From contig NZ_AYMU01000002.1 in the NCBI RefSeq assembly GCF_000633395.1, positions 434,001-498,000 of the forward strand: 64,000 nucleotides of DNA. Reading direction: 5' to 3'. A model generated the notes under the pieces. The model did no database searches, was not told the DNA's origin, and saw nothing but the letters and a program-made list of their open reading frames with translations. Shown here in pieces: positions 27,900 to 36,925 of the stretch (its first letter is position 1; each line of letters starts with the position of its first letter). This DNA is from Pseudomonas sp. PH1b (GTDB lineage: Bacteria; Pseudomonadota; Gammaproteobacteria; Pseudomonadales; Pseudomonadaceae). The position numbers and the translations under genes were made by a program.

Positions 27900-28697
27900 A
27901 TGCGTTTCTACGATTTGCTCGAAGCCGTTCGCAGCCAGCCCCAGGCACTGACCATCCCGGCAGAGTGGGCTCAGGGGCGCGCCAGCTTCGGTGGCCTGGT
28001 GGTGGCCCTGCAATATGAGGCAATGCGGGCCAAGGTGCCGGCGGACCGTCCAGTACGGTCCCTGGCGATCACTTTCGTCGGTCCGGTGGCGCCCGATGTA
28101 GCGGTCAGTTTTGAAGTGGATGTACTGCGCGAAGGCAAGGCCGTCAGCCAGGTGCTGGGTCGGGTCATGCAGGAGGGCCAGGTGGTGACCCTGGTACAGG
28201 GCAGCTTCGGCGCCTCTCGGGAGTCCTGTGTCAGTGTCATTGCCCAGCCTGCGCCCGAGATGAAGCCTTGGGATGATTGCCAGGAGTTGCCCTACATCAA
28301 GGGCGTGACACCGGAGTTCATGCGCCACCTGGCGATGCGCTGGAGTATCGGCGGCTTGCCATTCACCGGCAATCGCTCCCGGGAAATGGGCGGTTGGGTA
28401 CGTTTGCGCGGCGACGTGAAGGAAGAGCCACTGACCGAAGCGCACATCCTGGCGCTGGTGGATGCCTGGCCGCCTGCCTTACTGCCACACCTGACCAAGC
28501 CTGCCGCCGGCAGCACCTTGACCTGGACCATCGAGTTCGTCCAGCCGCTACTGGAGCTGAGCACCCTGGACTGGTGCCGGTATCGGGTGGAAATCGAGCA
28601 CGCCCGCGACGGCTACGGGCACGCTGCCGCCGCGCTGTGGAGCCCCGATGGGCAGTTGATCGCCTTGAGCCGGCAGACGGTGACCATCTTCGCCTGA
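27900..28697 (+). CDS. Acyl-CoA thioesterase-like (double hotdog) protein
   Basis: 265 residues from ATG 27900 with GAGG upstream. It has two hotdog folds: the N-terminal half starts MRFYDLLEAV with ASFGGLVVALQYEAM, and the C-terminal half includes STLTWTIEFVQPL and ends LWSPDGQLIALSRQTVTIFA, typical of the TesB-like thioesterase family. It should hydrolyse acyl-CoA esters in the cytoplasm; chain length is not predictable. The stop is four bases before the stop of the convergent Mpo1-like gene. Confidence 0.85.
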   Translation: MRFYDLLEAVRSQPQALTIPAEWAQGRASFGGLVVALQYEAMRAKVPADRPVRSLAITFVGPVAPDVAVSFEVDVLREGKAVSQVLGRVMQEGQVVTLVQGSFGASRESCVSVIAQPAPEMKPWDDCQELPYIKGVTPEFMRHLAMRWSIGGLPFTGNRSREMGGWVRLRGDVKEEPLTEAHILALVDAWPPALLPHLTKPAAGSTLTWTIEFVQPLLELSTLDWCRYRVEIEHARDGYGHAAAALWSPDGQLIALSRQTVTIFA

Positions 28698-28701
28698 GTG
28701 T

Positions 28702-29064
28702 TCAGCGTCGGTGGCGTTGTCGCCAGGCCCGCCACCAGGCACCGCTGAGGACAAAACGCGGGAAGGTCACGAACTGCTCGACCAGCAGGCGTTGCACTGC
28801 ATCCTTGCGATCGCTGAACGGTTCGGAAGCTTGGGTTTCCAGGCTATGGCCGTGGCGCTGCAGGCCCAGGGCGGCGAGGACGCCGATCACTCCGATTGCC
28901 AGGTTCAACAGGTTCAGGGAGAACACCCCCGAGGCGATCAGCAGGAAACCGACAATGAACAGCGGCACGGCAATCAGGTGCAACACCAGGTTGGTCGGGT
29001 GCTGGTGGCTTTGCGGGTAGACGCGCCACTGCCAGGCGGGAAGGTTGGGGTGACGTTTGCCCAT
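28702..29064 (-). CDS. Mpo1-like (DUF962) membrane protein
   Basis: 120 residues from ATG 29064, which has AAGGA eight bases upstream; an ATG three codons earlier is too close to that site. The segment HQHPTNLVLHLIAVPLFIVG carries the conserved His/Asn pattern of the Mpo1/DUF962 family, followed by a second helix pair and a QRHGHSLE His motif. The yeast member is an iron-dependent dioxygenase acting on 2-hydroxy fatty acids; the bacterial role is not established. Two to three membrane helices. Confidence 0.78.
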   Translation of the reverse strand: MGKRHPNLPAWQWRVYPQSHQHPTNLVLHLIAVPLFIVGFLLIASGVFSLNLLNLAIGVIGVLAALGLQRHGHSLETQASEPFSDRKDAVQRLLVEQFVTFPRFVLSGAWWRAWRQRHRR

Positions 29065-29214
29065 GTTGATCATCCTTAGTGCTTGAAAACTCGTGAACCA
29101 AGGATAGGACGCGGGCGGTGGGTCGGCGAATCAAGGCTGGCTATGGGGCCGATAGCCAGCGCAAAGGGGGTCAAAGGGGGGCGAGGTGCTCCGGTGCGAA
29201 AGACAGGAGCCGGC

Positions 29215-30696
29215 TCAGAGCTTCAGTTGGCCAATGGCCTTGCTCAACTCGCCCGCCAGGGTAGCCAGCTCGCCACTGGTGGTGGCAGAGGAAACGGTCT
29301 GCTGCACGGTGTTTTCCGTCACGTCGCGAATACTTACCACGGCGCGGTTCATTTCTTCCGCCACCTGGCTTTGCTGTTCCGCAGCGACCGCGATCTGGGT
29401 GTTGCTTTCACGCATCTGGGCCACGGCACTGGTGATCTCCGCCAGCGCCGCCCCGGCTTCCTGAGCCTGCTGCACGCAGTCGTCGGCCTTGAACGAGCTC
29501 TCCTGCATAAAGTCCACCGCATCACGGGTGCCAGCCTGCAGGGCGGAAACCATGCTGGTGATTTCGTCGGTGGAGGCCTGGACACGCTTGGCCAGGTTGC
29601 GTACTTCATCTGCGACCACGGCAAAGCCTCGACCCATTTCACCCGCTCGGGCGGCTTCGATGGCGGCGTTGAGCGCCAACAGGTTGGTTTGCTCGGCGAT
29701 GCTGTGGATAACGTTGACCACGCCGTTGATCTTCTGGCTGTCCTCGGCGAGCTTCTGAATCATCTCGGCAGTCTGCTGCACGCCGTTGGACAATCCGGCG
29801 ATGGACTTCTGCACCCGTCCGACCACTTCGTGCCCGGTGCCGGCCAACGTGTCGGCTGTCTGTGACAGATCCCGGGTCGCCCCGGCATGCTGGGCAATGT
29901 GGTAGACCGTGGCGGACATCTCATTGATTGCGGTGGCGGCCTGATCGGTTTCACTCTGTTGGCCGAGCATGCCGTGGCGTACATCGTTCATGCTCGACGC
30001 CAGGCGAGCAGCGCCCTGGTCCAGTTGCCGAGCGGTATTGGCCACGGTGTTCACAACTCGCTGGTAACCGGCTTGCATGGCATTGAAGGCGCTGGCCATC
30101 TGGCCGACCTCATCCTTGCAGGACAGGGGGACGCGAGCAGACAGGTCGCCGGTTTTCTCCACGTGCAGCATCACGTCCTTGAGGGTGTTGAGCTGACTGA
30201 GAAGAAAGCGGATCAGCAGTTGCGAGGCGCACAGCATGGCGAACATCAGGATGAATACGGCGACCGCGTAGTTGGTGAAGCGATCGCTGAAAACCTGCGC
30301 CAGGCTGGGGGCGTAGGCCAGAACCGCAAGTTGCTGGCCATCGGCGCGCTGGATGACCTGTGCGCCCAGCAATGGATTGTCACCGAACAGTGGCAGGTGA
30401 TTGATCTCGACCCAGCCATTGGCGCCGCTGAGTTGCGGCAGTGGTTGCTGGTCGAGGCTTGGGGTCTGTCCCTGGGTAAAGGTCAGCAGGTGTTCGACGC
30501 TGGGCAATGGCTGGCCGGGCGGCCAGGCGTCGAGCAGGCGAGCCTGGGCCTGGGCGCCAGCTTGTGCTGCCTGGCCACGTGCCTGTTGCTCCAATTGCAC
30601 CGCATACAGCACCAACAACAAGGTGGTGACGAAGGCGACCGCATTGACTGCCCAGAATTTATATTTCAGCGAGATGTTGCTAAGCCAGGCACCCAT
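29215..30696 (-). CDS. Methyl-accepting chemotaxis protein
   Basis: 493 residues. One membrane helix near residues 15-33, a periplasmic sensor of about 140 residues, a second helix ([19 protein letters not shown], about 180-200), a HAMP linker and a long cytoplasmic coiled coil with the conserved hairpin tip [19 protein letters not shown]. It should signal to CheA/CheW at the inner membrane. The sensor domain is not one I recognise, so the attractant is unknown. It stands alone, without other chemotaxis genes. The C-terminus lacks an NWETF-like CheR pentapeptide. Confidence 0.92.
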   Translation of the reverse strand: MGAWLSNISLKYKFWAVNAVAFVTTLLLVLYAVQLEQQARGQAAQAGAQAQARLLDAWPPGQPLPSVEHLLTFTQGQTPSLDQQPLPQLSGANGWVEINHLPLFGDNPLLGAQVIQRADGQQLAVLAYAPSLAQVFSDRFTNYAVAVFILMFAMLCASQLLIRFLLSQLNTLKDVMLHVEKTGDLSARVPLSCKDEVGQMASAFNAMQAGYQRVVNTVANTARQLDQGAARLASSMNDVRHGMLGQQSETDQAATAINEMSATVYHIAQHAGATRDLSQTADTLAGTGHEVVGRVQKSIAGLSNGVQQTAEMIQKLAEDSQKINGVVNVIHSIAEQTNLLALNAAIEAARAGEMGRGFAVVADEVRNLAKRVQASTDEITSMVSALQAGTRDAVDFMQESSFKADDCVQQAQEAGAALAEITSAVAQMRESNTQIAVAAEQQSQVAEEMNRAVVSIRDVTENTVQQTVSSATTSGELATLAGELSKAIGQLKL

Positions 30697-30781
30697 AGAA
30701 GGTCTTCTCTGATTGAGCGAAACAGTATTGGCAAGGTGCCATTATTGTGCCGCTATGATCTCGGAAAAATCTTGATATGGG

Positions 30782-31588
30782 TCAAGCAATTTCTGACAAA
30801 TTGAAGAAGGCTCTGGAGCAGGCGGTACTGTGGCTGGCCAGGTCTTCCGGAGTTTCCTCGCGGTGCCGTGCCACTTCGCGCAGCACCTCCGGCAGGTAGG
30901 CCGGTTCATTGCGACCGTTTTTGGGTTTTGGCCGCAGGCTGCGCGGCAGCAGGTACGGTGCGTCGCTTTCAAGCATCAGGCGCCCGCGGGGAATGTTGCG
31001 GACCAGGGGATGCAAGTGGGTACCGCGGCGTTCATCGCAGATCCAGCCGGTAATGCCGATGTGCAGATCCAGATCCAGGTAGCTGAACAATGCCTTTTGT
31101 TCACCGGTGAAGCAGTGCACCACAGCGGCCGGCAGACGGTCACGAAAATCTCGCAGGATGTTCAGCAAGCGCTGGTTGGCGTCGCGTTCGTGGAGGAACA
31201 CCGGCAACTGCAGTTCGGCAGCCAGGGCCAAGTGTTCTTCCAGGACCTTCTCCTGTTGTGGGCGAGGCGAGAAATCCCGATTGAAATCCAGCCCGCATTC
31301 GCCCACTGCGCGGATTCGTGGGTCGTTGAGCAGGGCCCGCAAGCGGCGGGCGCTGTCGCTGTTCCAGTCGCTGGCGCAGTGTGGGTGCAGGCCCGCGGTG
31401 GCAGCCAGTCGTTGTCCACCGGGATCCAGTTGCTGGCACAATTCCAGGGCCTGCTCGCTGCCCTCGACACTGGTTCCGGTCAGGACCAGTTGGCAGACGC
31501 CGGCGGCATAAGCCCGATCGAGAACGGCCTGGTGTTTTTCGGCAAAACAGGGATTGGTCAGGTTGACGCCGATATCGATGAGTTGCAT
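30782..31588 (-). CDS. tatD: TatD-family metal-dependent DNase
   Basis: 268 residues. The start ([15 protein letters not shown]) is that of TatD itself rather than of the YcfH/YjjV relatives, which keep an HxH there. Metal-site motifs follow: [39 protein letters not shown] and [10 protein letters not shown]. TatD is a magnesium-dependent 3'-5' exonuclease with roles in DNA repair and degradation. A single gene, divergent from the MltF-like gene; no tatABC genes are nearby. Confidence 0.92.
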   Translation of the reverse strand: MQLIDIGVNLTNPCFAEKHQAVLDRAYAAGVCQLVLTGTSVEGSEQALELCQQLDPGGQRLAATAGLHPHCASDWNSDSARRLRALLNDPRIRAVGECGLDFNRDFSPRPQQEKVLEEHLALAAELQLPVFLHERDANQRLLNILRDFRDRLPAAVVHCFTGEQKALFSYLDLDLHIGITGWICDERRGTHLHPLVRNIPRGRLMLESDAPYLLPRSLRPKPKNGRNEPAYLPEVLREVARHREETPEDLASHSTACSRAFFNLSEIA

Positions 31589-31825
31589 GGTGCTTTATCT
31601 CCGCCTGCGGCTGGAAAGCATATCAGAGCTCCAGATTTATAAGAAAAATCAAGAACTACAACGAGTTAAAGCTGTCTTTTGCTGCCGGAAGAACGTTGCG
31701 ACCAGGGCTGTCTCCGTCGTTGCGCTTATCTTTCGCACCTTGCCAGCGCTCAAAGCGCTCTGTTTCTGTCGATCAATTCTTCAAAAAGCGACGAAGGGTT
31801 GAACAGCACCCTTTGCGGAGAACGG

Positions 31826-33247
31826 ATGACCCGATCCTCGATATTGCTCGCACTGTGCCTGTCGTTGCTGTTGCCCTTGCCGGCGATGGCACGCTTGGCC
31901 GGGCCGCCGGAAACCCATGCCTCCGGCAAGGTGCGGGATCTGGCGGAAATTCGTGGCAGCCAGGTACTGCGGGTGCTGGTCAATCAGAGCCGCAACAGTT
32001 CCGGTGAAGTCCAGGGCCAGCCCATAGGTGTCGAGTACCATCGTCTGCGAGCATTCGAGCAGTACCTCAATGGCCATGCCCGTGACGGCCAGGAAATCAG
32101 CCTCAAGATCATTCCCAAAGCCAAGGATCAGTTGCTGGGCGCCTTGCAGCGTGGCGAAGGGGACCTGGTGGCTCCCGGCGAATTGCTTGAAGCCCAGCCC
32201 GGGCACGCCGTCAGCGCCAGCGATCCGATTGTCAGCAACGTGCCGTTGCTGCTGGTGGGGATCAAGGGCGAACGCCGCTACACGCGGATCGAGCAGTTGT
32301 CAGGCAAGACCCTGACCCTGACCACCGGCAGCGCGGCGGGAGAGGCGGTGAGCCAGATCAATCAGAAGCTGGCGCTGCACAAGCTGGCCCCGATCAAGGT
32401 CGAATGGGTCGATCCCAGCCTGGCGGTGGAGGATGTGCTGGAGATGGTCCAGGGTGGGATTTTTCACCTGACCATCGTCGAACAGCCGATAGCCGAGCGC
32501 TGGAGCAAGATCCTGCCCAAATTGCGCTTCGATAAGCAGTTGAAAATCAGTGAGCCGGGTGAAGAGCACTGGTTTGTCCGGCGCGATGCGTCGATGCTGC
32601 GGGCCAGTATCGATCGATTCCTCAAGACCTATAAGACCCCGTCCGATCAGGACGTGGCCTTCCTGCGCATCTATCGGCGCCAGTACCAGGTGCATTACCC
32701 CCTGGCCCGAGCCGATCGCCAGCGCCTGGAGAAATTGCGCCCGGTGTTGCAGAAGCACGCCGGGGAGCAGGGCATGGACTGGCTGAACCTGGCGGCCCTG
32801 GCATTCAAGGAATCGGCTTTGCAACCCCATGCCAGGAGTGGCAGCGGGCCCACCGGCTTGATGCAGATCACGCCGTCGGCGGCGCAGCGAGTCGGGGTCA
32901 GCAACATCCAGTCCGTGGACAGCAATGTGCAGGCCGGGGCCAAGTACCTGGCGTTGATTCGGCGCAAGTTCTTTTCCAGCCCCAAGCTCAACGAGCGCGA
33001 GCGCATGGCGTTTGTCCTGGCGGCTTACAACATGGGGCCGGAGCGGGTCCAGGGGATGCGCAGCGAGGCCCGGCGGCGGGGGTTGAATCCCAATCAGTGG
33101 TTCTTCCAGGTGGAGCGTATCGCCATGGAGCAGGTGGGAATGGGGGCGGTCAGCTATGTTAATAGCGTCAACAAATACTACCTGGCCTTTGACCGTGAAC
33201 GAGACTCCCTGGAGCCTCGGGAGCGGAAAGTTGCGTCACGGAAATAA
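31826..33247 (+). CDS. MltF-like lytic transglycosylase with solute-binding domain
   Basis: 473 residues from ATG 31826 (CGGAG upstream). A signal peptide (SSILLALCLSLLLPLPAMA) leads to a family-3 solute-binding-like domain (about 40-280) and then a transglycosylase SLT domain with catalytic Glu329 in FKESALQPHARSGSGPTGLM and the AAYNMGPERV motif. It should cleave peptidoglycan in the periplasm. The two-domain layout is that of MltF; Pseudomonas genomes usually hold mltF in another context, so this is better called an MltF-like paralogue. Confidence 0.88.
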   Translation: MTRSSILLALCLSLLLPLPAMARLAGPPETHASGKVRDLAEIRGSQVLRVLVNQSRNSSGEVQGQPIGVEYHRLRAFEQYLNGHARDGQEISLKIIPKAKDQLLGALQRGEGDLVAPGELLEAQPGHAVSASDPIVSNVPLLLVGIKGERRYTRIEQLSGKTLTLTTGSAAGEAVSQINQKLALHKLAPIKVEWVDPSLAVEDVLEMVQGGIFHLTIVEQPIAERWSKILPKLRFDKQLKISEPGEEHWFVRRDASMLRASIDRFLKTYKTPSDQDVAFLRIYRRQYQVHYPLARADRQRLEKLRPVLQKHAGEQGMDWLNLAALAFKESALQPHARSGSGPTGLMQITPSAAQRVGVSNIQSVDSNVQAGAKYLALIRRKFFSSPKLNERERMAFVLAAYNMGPERVQGMRSEARRRGLNPNQWFFQVERIAMEQVGMGAVSYVNSVNKYYLAFDRERDSLEPRERKVASRK

Positions 33248-33287
33248 TCGAAAATATTGATTGTTATCTAGGATTATTTCCGCTTTT
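33239..33287 (+). terminator. Terminator-like hairpin at the end of the MltF-like gene
   Basis: A perfect 11-bp stem (33239-33249 with 33272-33282) overlaps the stop codon and is followed by CTTTTTG. The 22-base loop is long, so strength is uncertain. Confidence 0.55.
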
Positions 33288-33349
33288 TGTCAGCTAAAAA
33301 CTGATTAATATGGCGACCAACTTCCCCACCTTACACAGGACTACACAGC

Positions 33350-33784
33350 ATGAGCACACTGATCAAAAACCTACTGGGCACCCGCGCAGGCTATGGCTTG
33401 ACTGTTTTGCGGATATTTGTCGGCATCATTTTCGCTGCCCACGGCTCACAGAAACTCTTCGGCTGGTTCGGCGGCGGCGGCCTGGCGGGAACGGCTCAGT
33501 GGATGGAAAGCATCGGTCTGGCCCCTGGCTACCTGATGGCACTGTTGGCGGGGGGCACGGAGTTCTTCGCCGGCCTGGCACTGGTCATTGGCCTGCTGGC
33601 ACGTCCAGCGGCGCTGGGCCTGTCGTTTACCTTGCTGGTGGCGATCTTCTCGGTGCATATCAGCAATGGCCTGTTCATGGCCAATAATGGTTACGAGTTT
33701 GCCCTGGCACTGTTGGGCGGTACTGTCGCTGTTCTGTTTGAAGGCGCTGGCAAGTTGTCGCTGGATGCAACTATCGCCAAGTAA
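33350..33784 (+). CDS. DoxX-family membrane protein
   Basis: 144 residues with four membrane helices. Family features: LTVLRIFVGIIFAAHGSQKLFGWFGGGG near the N-terminus and GGTEFFAGLALVIGLLARPAA in the middle. DoxX proteins are small inner-membrane proteins linked to redox or thiol stress handling in several bacteria; the precise role is not clear. ATG 33350 follows a short AT-rich promoter region. A terminator follows. Confidence 0.88.
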   Translation: MSTLIKNLLGTRAGYGLTVLRIFVGIIFAAHGSQKLFGWFGGGGLAGTAQWMESIGLAPGYLMALLAGGTEFFAGLALVIGLLARPAALGLSFTLLVAIFSVHISNGLFMANNGYEFALALLGGTVAVLFEGAGKLSLDATIAK

Positions 33785-33853
33785 CTCCAGCTGTTTGCTC
33801 CAGGCAGTCGGGAACGTCCCGCAGGCTCTGGATCAGCTACCGGAAAGAGTTCC

Positions 33854-33879
33854 AAGGCCTGCGAATGCAGGCCTTTTTC
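33854..33879 (+). terminator. Terminator of the DoxX gene
   Basis: A perfect 9-bp stem (AAGGCCTGC at 33854-33862 with GCAGGCCTT at 33867-33875), a GAAT loop and a T run. The 200 bases that follow, up to 34082, hold no gene that I can support. Confidence 0.88.
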
Positions 33880-34082
33880 GTTGCAGCTGAATCTTGACAC
33901 CCAGAGGCTGGCTTCTCTAGGATGCTGCTCATGCGCCGATTTAAACAGCTACTTGCGGGGCGCCAGGTGAATCGAAAGATCACTGATAGAAGCTATAGTC
34001 AGGCTTCGAAATACCGCTAAAGCGCTGGTTCGGTGTTGCCTCTCACCTGCCCGGCAGAAACTTGAGGCAGAGACACATTAAG

Positions 34083-34391
34083 ATGAATGCACCACGCCCC
34101 CTTGTACGTCTTGCGCCGATCACGGCGAGCCTGTCCCAGCGCAACCCGAAAATCCTCCTCGGTGGTAAACACCAACCTACCTTGCTGCGTTACCTGGACG
34201 GCTGGCCACGACGCAGCCCGGGCCCGGCGGCGTTTCTGATTCAATTTGTCGAAGACGGCGAATCCCTGGCGCGTTTTGCCAGCGACAGTTTTGACCTGGC
34301 GGTCATTCCCGCGCCCAGTGCCGAAAACGCCGCAGAAGTCATCAAGCAACTGACCCGTGTCGCCCGCCAAGGTTTGATCATCCGCCGCTAG
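34083..34391 (+). CDS. Conserved-looking small protein, unknown function
   Basis: 102 residues from ATG 34083; codon use is chromosomal. The last half (SDSFDLAVIPAPSAENAAEV followed by IKQLTRVARQGLIIRR) resembles the late strands of a class I methyltransferase fold, but the SAM-binding motif is absent, so any link is weak. No signal peptide or membrane segment. It stands alone between the DoxX gene and a truncated lipoprotein start. I do not recognise it. Confidence 0.6.
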   Translation: MNAPRPLVRLAPITASLSQRNPKILLGGKHQPTLLRYLDGWPRRSPGPAAFLIQFVEDGESLARFASDSFDLAVIPAPSAENAAEVIKQLTRVARQGLIIRR

Positions 34392-34460
34392 TGGGGCAAC
34401 CGGGACAATGGCGCTGTACAAGCGGTCGCTGAGCTGCGCGCCTCTCAGATCATCTCCCCA

Positions 34461-34540
34461 ATGAACAGATTCCGACCGGCAAGACTGGCTGCAGCGGCTG
34501 CCTGTGCAGTGCTGGCGGCATGCTCCTCAAACCACAGCAT
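34461..34540 (+). pseudogene. Truncated lipoprotein gene start
   Basis: From ATG 34461 the frame gives MNRFRPARLAAAAACAVLAA then CSSNHS, a textbook lipoprotein signal with an LAAC lipobox. After about 26 residues the frame runs into the antisense of the response-regulator 3' end and reads nothing sensible. The original gene seems to have lost everything beyond its signal peptide, leaving a rearrangement junction at about 34530-34540. The signal could also be chance, since there is no clear ribosome site. Confidence 0.45.
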
Positions 34541-35156
34541 TGCGTTTTGCCAGTTCAGCCAGGGCCACCAGATTGGAAATATTGAAGCGCTTGAGCAAAC
34601 GAACCTTGTAGGTGCTGACGGTCTTGTGGCTGATCAACAGCGCATCGGCGATCTGTTGGTTGTTGAGGCCGGTGGCCAGTAGTTTCAACACCGTTATCTC
34701 GCGATCGGTAAGGCGGGAAATCAACACGCTTTCCTGGCTGGCGGCATTGGTGTTCTGCTGCAGGATGTTGATGGTGTCTTCCGGGAAGTAACTGTATCCG
34801 GAGAGGATTGCCTTTACCGCATTGGCCAGTTCGTGAAGGTTTTCGGTCTTGCACAAAAAACCCGCCGCTCCGGCTTGCAGGCAGCGTAGGGCGAAGTTCT
34901 TCGAGTCGCTGGAGGTGAGTACCAGTGTTTTGACGTGTAGCTCGGCGGACTTGATATGGGCAATGACCGAAAAACCGTCGAGGTTGGGAATACCCAGATC
35001 GAGGATCAACAGGTCCGGCATGTGTTTGCGCACCAATTGGACGGCGTCCGCTCCGTTGTCGGCCTCGGCGATGATGGTGTGATGATGAGGTTCCAGCACT
35101 GACCTGATGGCCAGTCGGATCAGAGGATGGTCATCGACGATGATGATGTTGCCCAT
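34527..35156 (-). CDS. NarL/FixJ-family response regulator, orphan
   Basis: 209 residues from ATG 35156, nine bases after AAAGGGA; an ATG three codons earlier sits too close to that site. The receiver domain has the acidic pair DDH (8-10), phospho-acceptor Asp53 in LLILDLGIPNLDG and Lys in FLCKTENL. The LuxR-type helix-turn-helix at the C-terminus reads LTDREITVLKLLATGLNNQQ followed by IADALLISHKTVSTYK. It resembles BvgA/EvgA/FimZ regulators, which usually have a hybrid sensor kinase next to them. No kinase is present on either side. Confidence 0.9.
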   Translation of the reverse strand: MGNIIIVDDHPLIRLAIRSVLEPHHHTIIAEADNGADAVQLVRKHMPDLLILDLGIPNLDGFSVIAHIKSAELHVKTLVLTSSDSKNFALRCLQAGAAGFLCKTENLHELANAVKAILSGYSYFPEDTINILQQNTNAASQESVLISRLTDREITVLKLLATGLNNQQIADALLISHKTVSTYKVRLLKRFNISNLVALAELAKRNAVV

Positions 35157-35504
35157 TTGGTACATTCCCTTTGGTTTTGTTTGCGGTGTAAGTGGTGGTC
35201 GGCAAGCTCTTTGGGGAGGTGGGTTTCAAGCGGTGAGATCGCAATGAGTGCAAACTGGGTTGCTGAAAATGTGTCCGAGGCCGTATGCCGCGGCTGTTTG
35301 GCCCTATGATTGGCTGACCTCTCTGAAATCTAAATCGGACAAATCTGATAGTGATATGCGCAGGAGACTAAGGAGGCGCGGTTTCACCGGCATGGCAGGG
35401 AAGGCCCCTGAATGGGGGCGGGGCACGCTTTATTGACCGGCCTGATGTTTGGGCTTTTTCGTATGGCAGGACAGCGTGTAGAAGGCTGGGAGGCGATTAG
35501 CCAA
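35157..35504. other. Spacer between the response regulator and the broken greB
   Basis: 348 bases with no supported gene. It should contain the leftward promoter of the response regulator and the rightward promoter of the original greB. A GGGAGG ribosome-site-like sequence at 35488-35493 precedes the greB start. Confidence 0.5.
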
Positions 35505-35645
35505 TTGAGTACCAAACTCATCACACAGGATGGTTACGACGCTCTGAAACAGGAGCTGGATTATCTGTGGCGGGAAAAGCGCCCGGATATCACGCAGAAG
35601 GTCACTTGGGCTGCGTCCTTGGGCGATCGGAGTGAGAATGCGGAC
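35505..35645 (+). pseudogene. greB: Host greB, 5' fragment cut after codon 47
   Basis: From TTG 35505 the frame reads (M)STKLITQDGYDALKQELDYL, WREKRPDITQKVTWAAS, then LGDRSENAD. This is the coiled-coil start of transcript-cleavage factor GreB, which rescues backtracked RNA polymerase. After codon 47 (GAC 35643-35645) the similarity ends exactly where GreB should continue YQYNKKRLREIDRR; instead it reads WKEEPQACVLFCHTQ and stops at 35693. Counted by hand, 36 of these 47 residues equal the complete greB at 35799-36302. The rest of this copy is not in the window. The position after codon 47 marks the insertion point of the neighbouring mobile element. Confidence 0.88.
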
Positions 35646-35668
35646 TGGAAGGAAGAACCCCAAGCTTG

Positions 35669-35741
35669 TGTACTATTCTGTCATACACAATGATTTTGCT
35701 GGTTTTTCGGAATAGTACTGTACTTTTGCGTTGTACTATTC
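35669..35741. repeat. Cluster of TGTACTATTC repeats at the element edge
   Basis: TGTACTATTC occurs directly at 35669-35678 and 35732-35741, and in inverted form with one mismatch (GAATAGTACT) at 35710-35719. It starts 24 bases inside the greB break. Such short direct and inverted copies at an element end are typical of recombinase arm-binding sites. No copy was found near 42,070-42,340. Confidence 0.55.
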
Positions 35742-35798
35742 ATTGTCGGCCATCACTGCATCTGGTCTTGACATAGTGGTGGCTGATTTGGAGGCGCC

Positions 35799-36302
35799 TC
35801 AGGGTTTAATGACCCGGGGTGCGTCTTCCGCCTCACAGTACTCAATTTCGGTCACTTCCCAGTAGGCATCACCAGTTGGAGTCCGTACAACAATATCATC
35901 ACCTGCACACTTACCAATACATGCGCGTGCCATCGGAGAGTCGATTGAGATAAAGTCTTTTCTATCGTAAATTTCATCAGCACCTACAATGCGGAATTTC
36001 TTGCTTGTATCTTCCTCGTTGACAATAGTTACCCAAGCCCCAAAAAATACTTTGCCTTCCTGAGTAGAAGAATAAGGAACTACCCGAAGATCTTCGATAC
36101 GCTTACGGAGGTATCTTACACGCCGATCTATTTCCCTTAGCCTCTTTTTATTGTACTGGTAGTCAGCATTTTCACTTCTGTCGCCCAAAGACGCAGCCCA
36201 GGTTACTTTTCTGGTGATCTCCGGCCGCTCTTCGCGCCAGAGCCAATCTAGTTCATCCTTCAACGACTGATAGCCAGCTTCAGTGATGAGATTAGTATTC
36301 AT
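35799..36302 (-). CDS. greB: Complete GreB carried by the mobile element
   Basis: 167 residues, full GreB length. The N-terminal coiled coil keeps LGDRSENADYQYNKKRLREI with the acidic tip residues (the Asp and Glu needed to stimulate RNA cleavage), and the C-terminal FKBP-like domain has VFFGAWVTIVNEED, RIVGADEI and SIDSPMARACIG. It should act at the RNA polymerase secondary channel. It is the last gene of the gmt operon, starting 28 bases after the gmtX stop, and is AT-rich like the element rather than like the host fragment. It points opposite to the broken host greB, so it does not restore that frame but would replace its function. The ribosome site is weak (CAGG). Confidence 0.92.
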   Translation of the reverse strand: MNTNLITEAGYQSLKDELDWLWREERPEITRKVTWAASLGDRSENADYQYNKKRLREIDRRVRYLRKRIEDLRVVPYSSTQEGKVFFGAWVTIVNEEDTSKKFRIVGADEIYDRKDFISIDSPMARACIGKCAGDDIVVRTPTGDAYWEVTEIEYCEAEDAPRVIKP

Positions 36303-36330
36303 TTTTGCCTGTTATTGATTCAAGGACCGA

Positions 36331-36921
36331 TCACAATGCCCTTAGAGCCTTCTGTATCGCATCAAGTGTTCCTGGGCGAAACACCTTTGCTCCCTTCTTG
36401 TCAATCAAGTCGCCGTGCTTGCCCAGTGTGCAGCCCCATTGTAGCCTGAACTCTTCTGACATTAAATACAAAAGAGCTCTGCGTTCTATCTCTGATAATT
36501 TATTCTCGGATGAAAACGGAGTGCGATCATCAACACGGATCTCGAGATTAGGCGGCGTAATTTCTCTTAGGAGGCTTCGGAGGCGGTGGTTCTCAGCCTC
36601 TTGGGCACGCGCTAAGAATTTAGCCTTACCATCTTTTATCGCGTCTATCCAATCTGACGGTGCTCGGTCATGGTGTGCTGGGCCTGCCGCTTCTTTAAAT
36701 GCTTGTATTAGCACGCGATATACTTGGCCCGAGTTATTTCGCATGCTTTGAGCGTTTGGTACACCACAATCAATTCCGAGGCGTGCAATAGCTGAAAATG
36801 AAAAGTTCTTTTCACCGTTCGATAGCATCTTAGTGCATACCTCGTACACTGCGTCTAGAGTCCGATTTTTTTTTAAGCTGCAGTTCTGCTTAAGTTTATT
36901 CAGTGTTTCAGATGGCGTCAT
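36331..36921 (-). CDS. gmtX: GmtX-like third protein of the mobile trio
   Basis: 196 residues from ATG 36921, four bases after the gmtZ stop; the frame is open further upstream but that part lies inside gmtZ. It begins MTPSETLNKLKQNCSLKKNR, is helical, and has an ARLGIDCGVPNAQSMRNNSG segment that resembles a DNA-binding helix-turn-helix, then a coiled region (LARAQEAENHRLRSLLREI). GmtX proteins are the small partner of the two recombinases; their role is not known. Name based on operon position and size. Confidence 0.68.
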   Translation of the reverse strand: MTPSETLNKLKQNCSLKKNRTLDAVYEVCTKMLSNGEKNFSFSAIARLGIDCGVPNAQSMRNNSGQVYRVLIQAFKEAAGPAHHDRAPSDWIDAIKDGKAKFLARAQEAENHRLRSLLREITPPNLEIRVDDRTPFSSENKLSEIERRALLYLMSEEFRLQWGCTLGKHGDLIDKKGAKVFRPGTLDAIQKALRAL

Positions 36922-36925
36922 GATT

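Noticed and set aside
31679..31825. Longer N-terminus for the MltF-like protein
   Set aside because: The extra 49 residues are Cys/Ser-rich, have no ribosome site and would block the signal peptide.
35412..35693. A separate 93-residue gene
   Set aside because: The frame is just the truncated greB with meaningless sequence before and after it.
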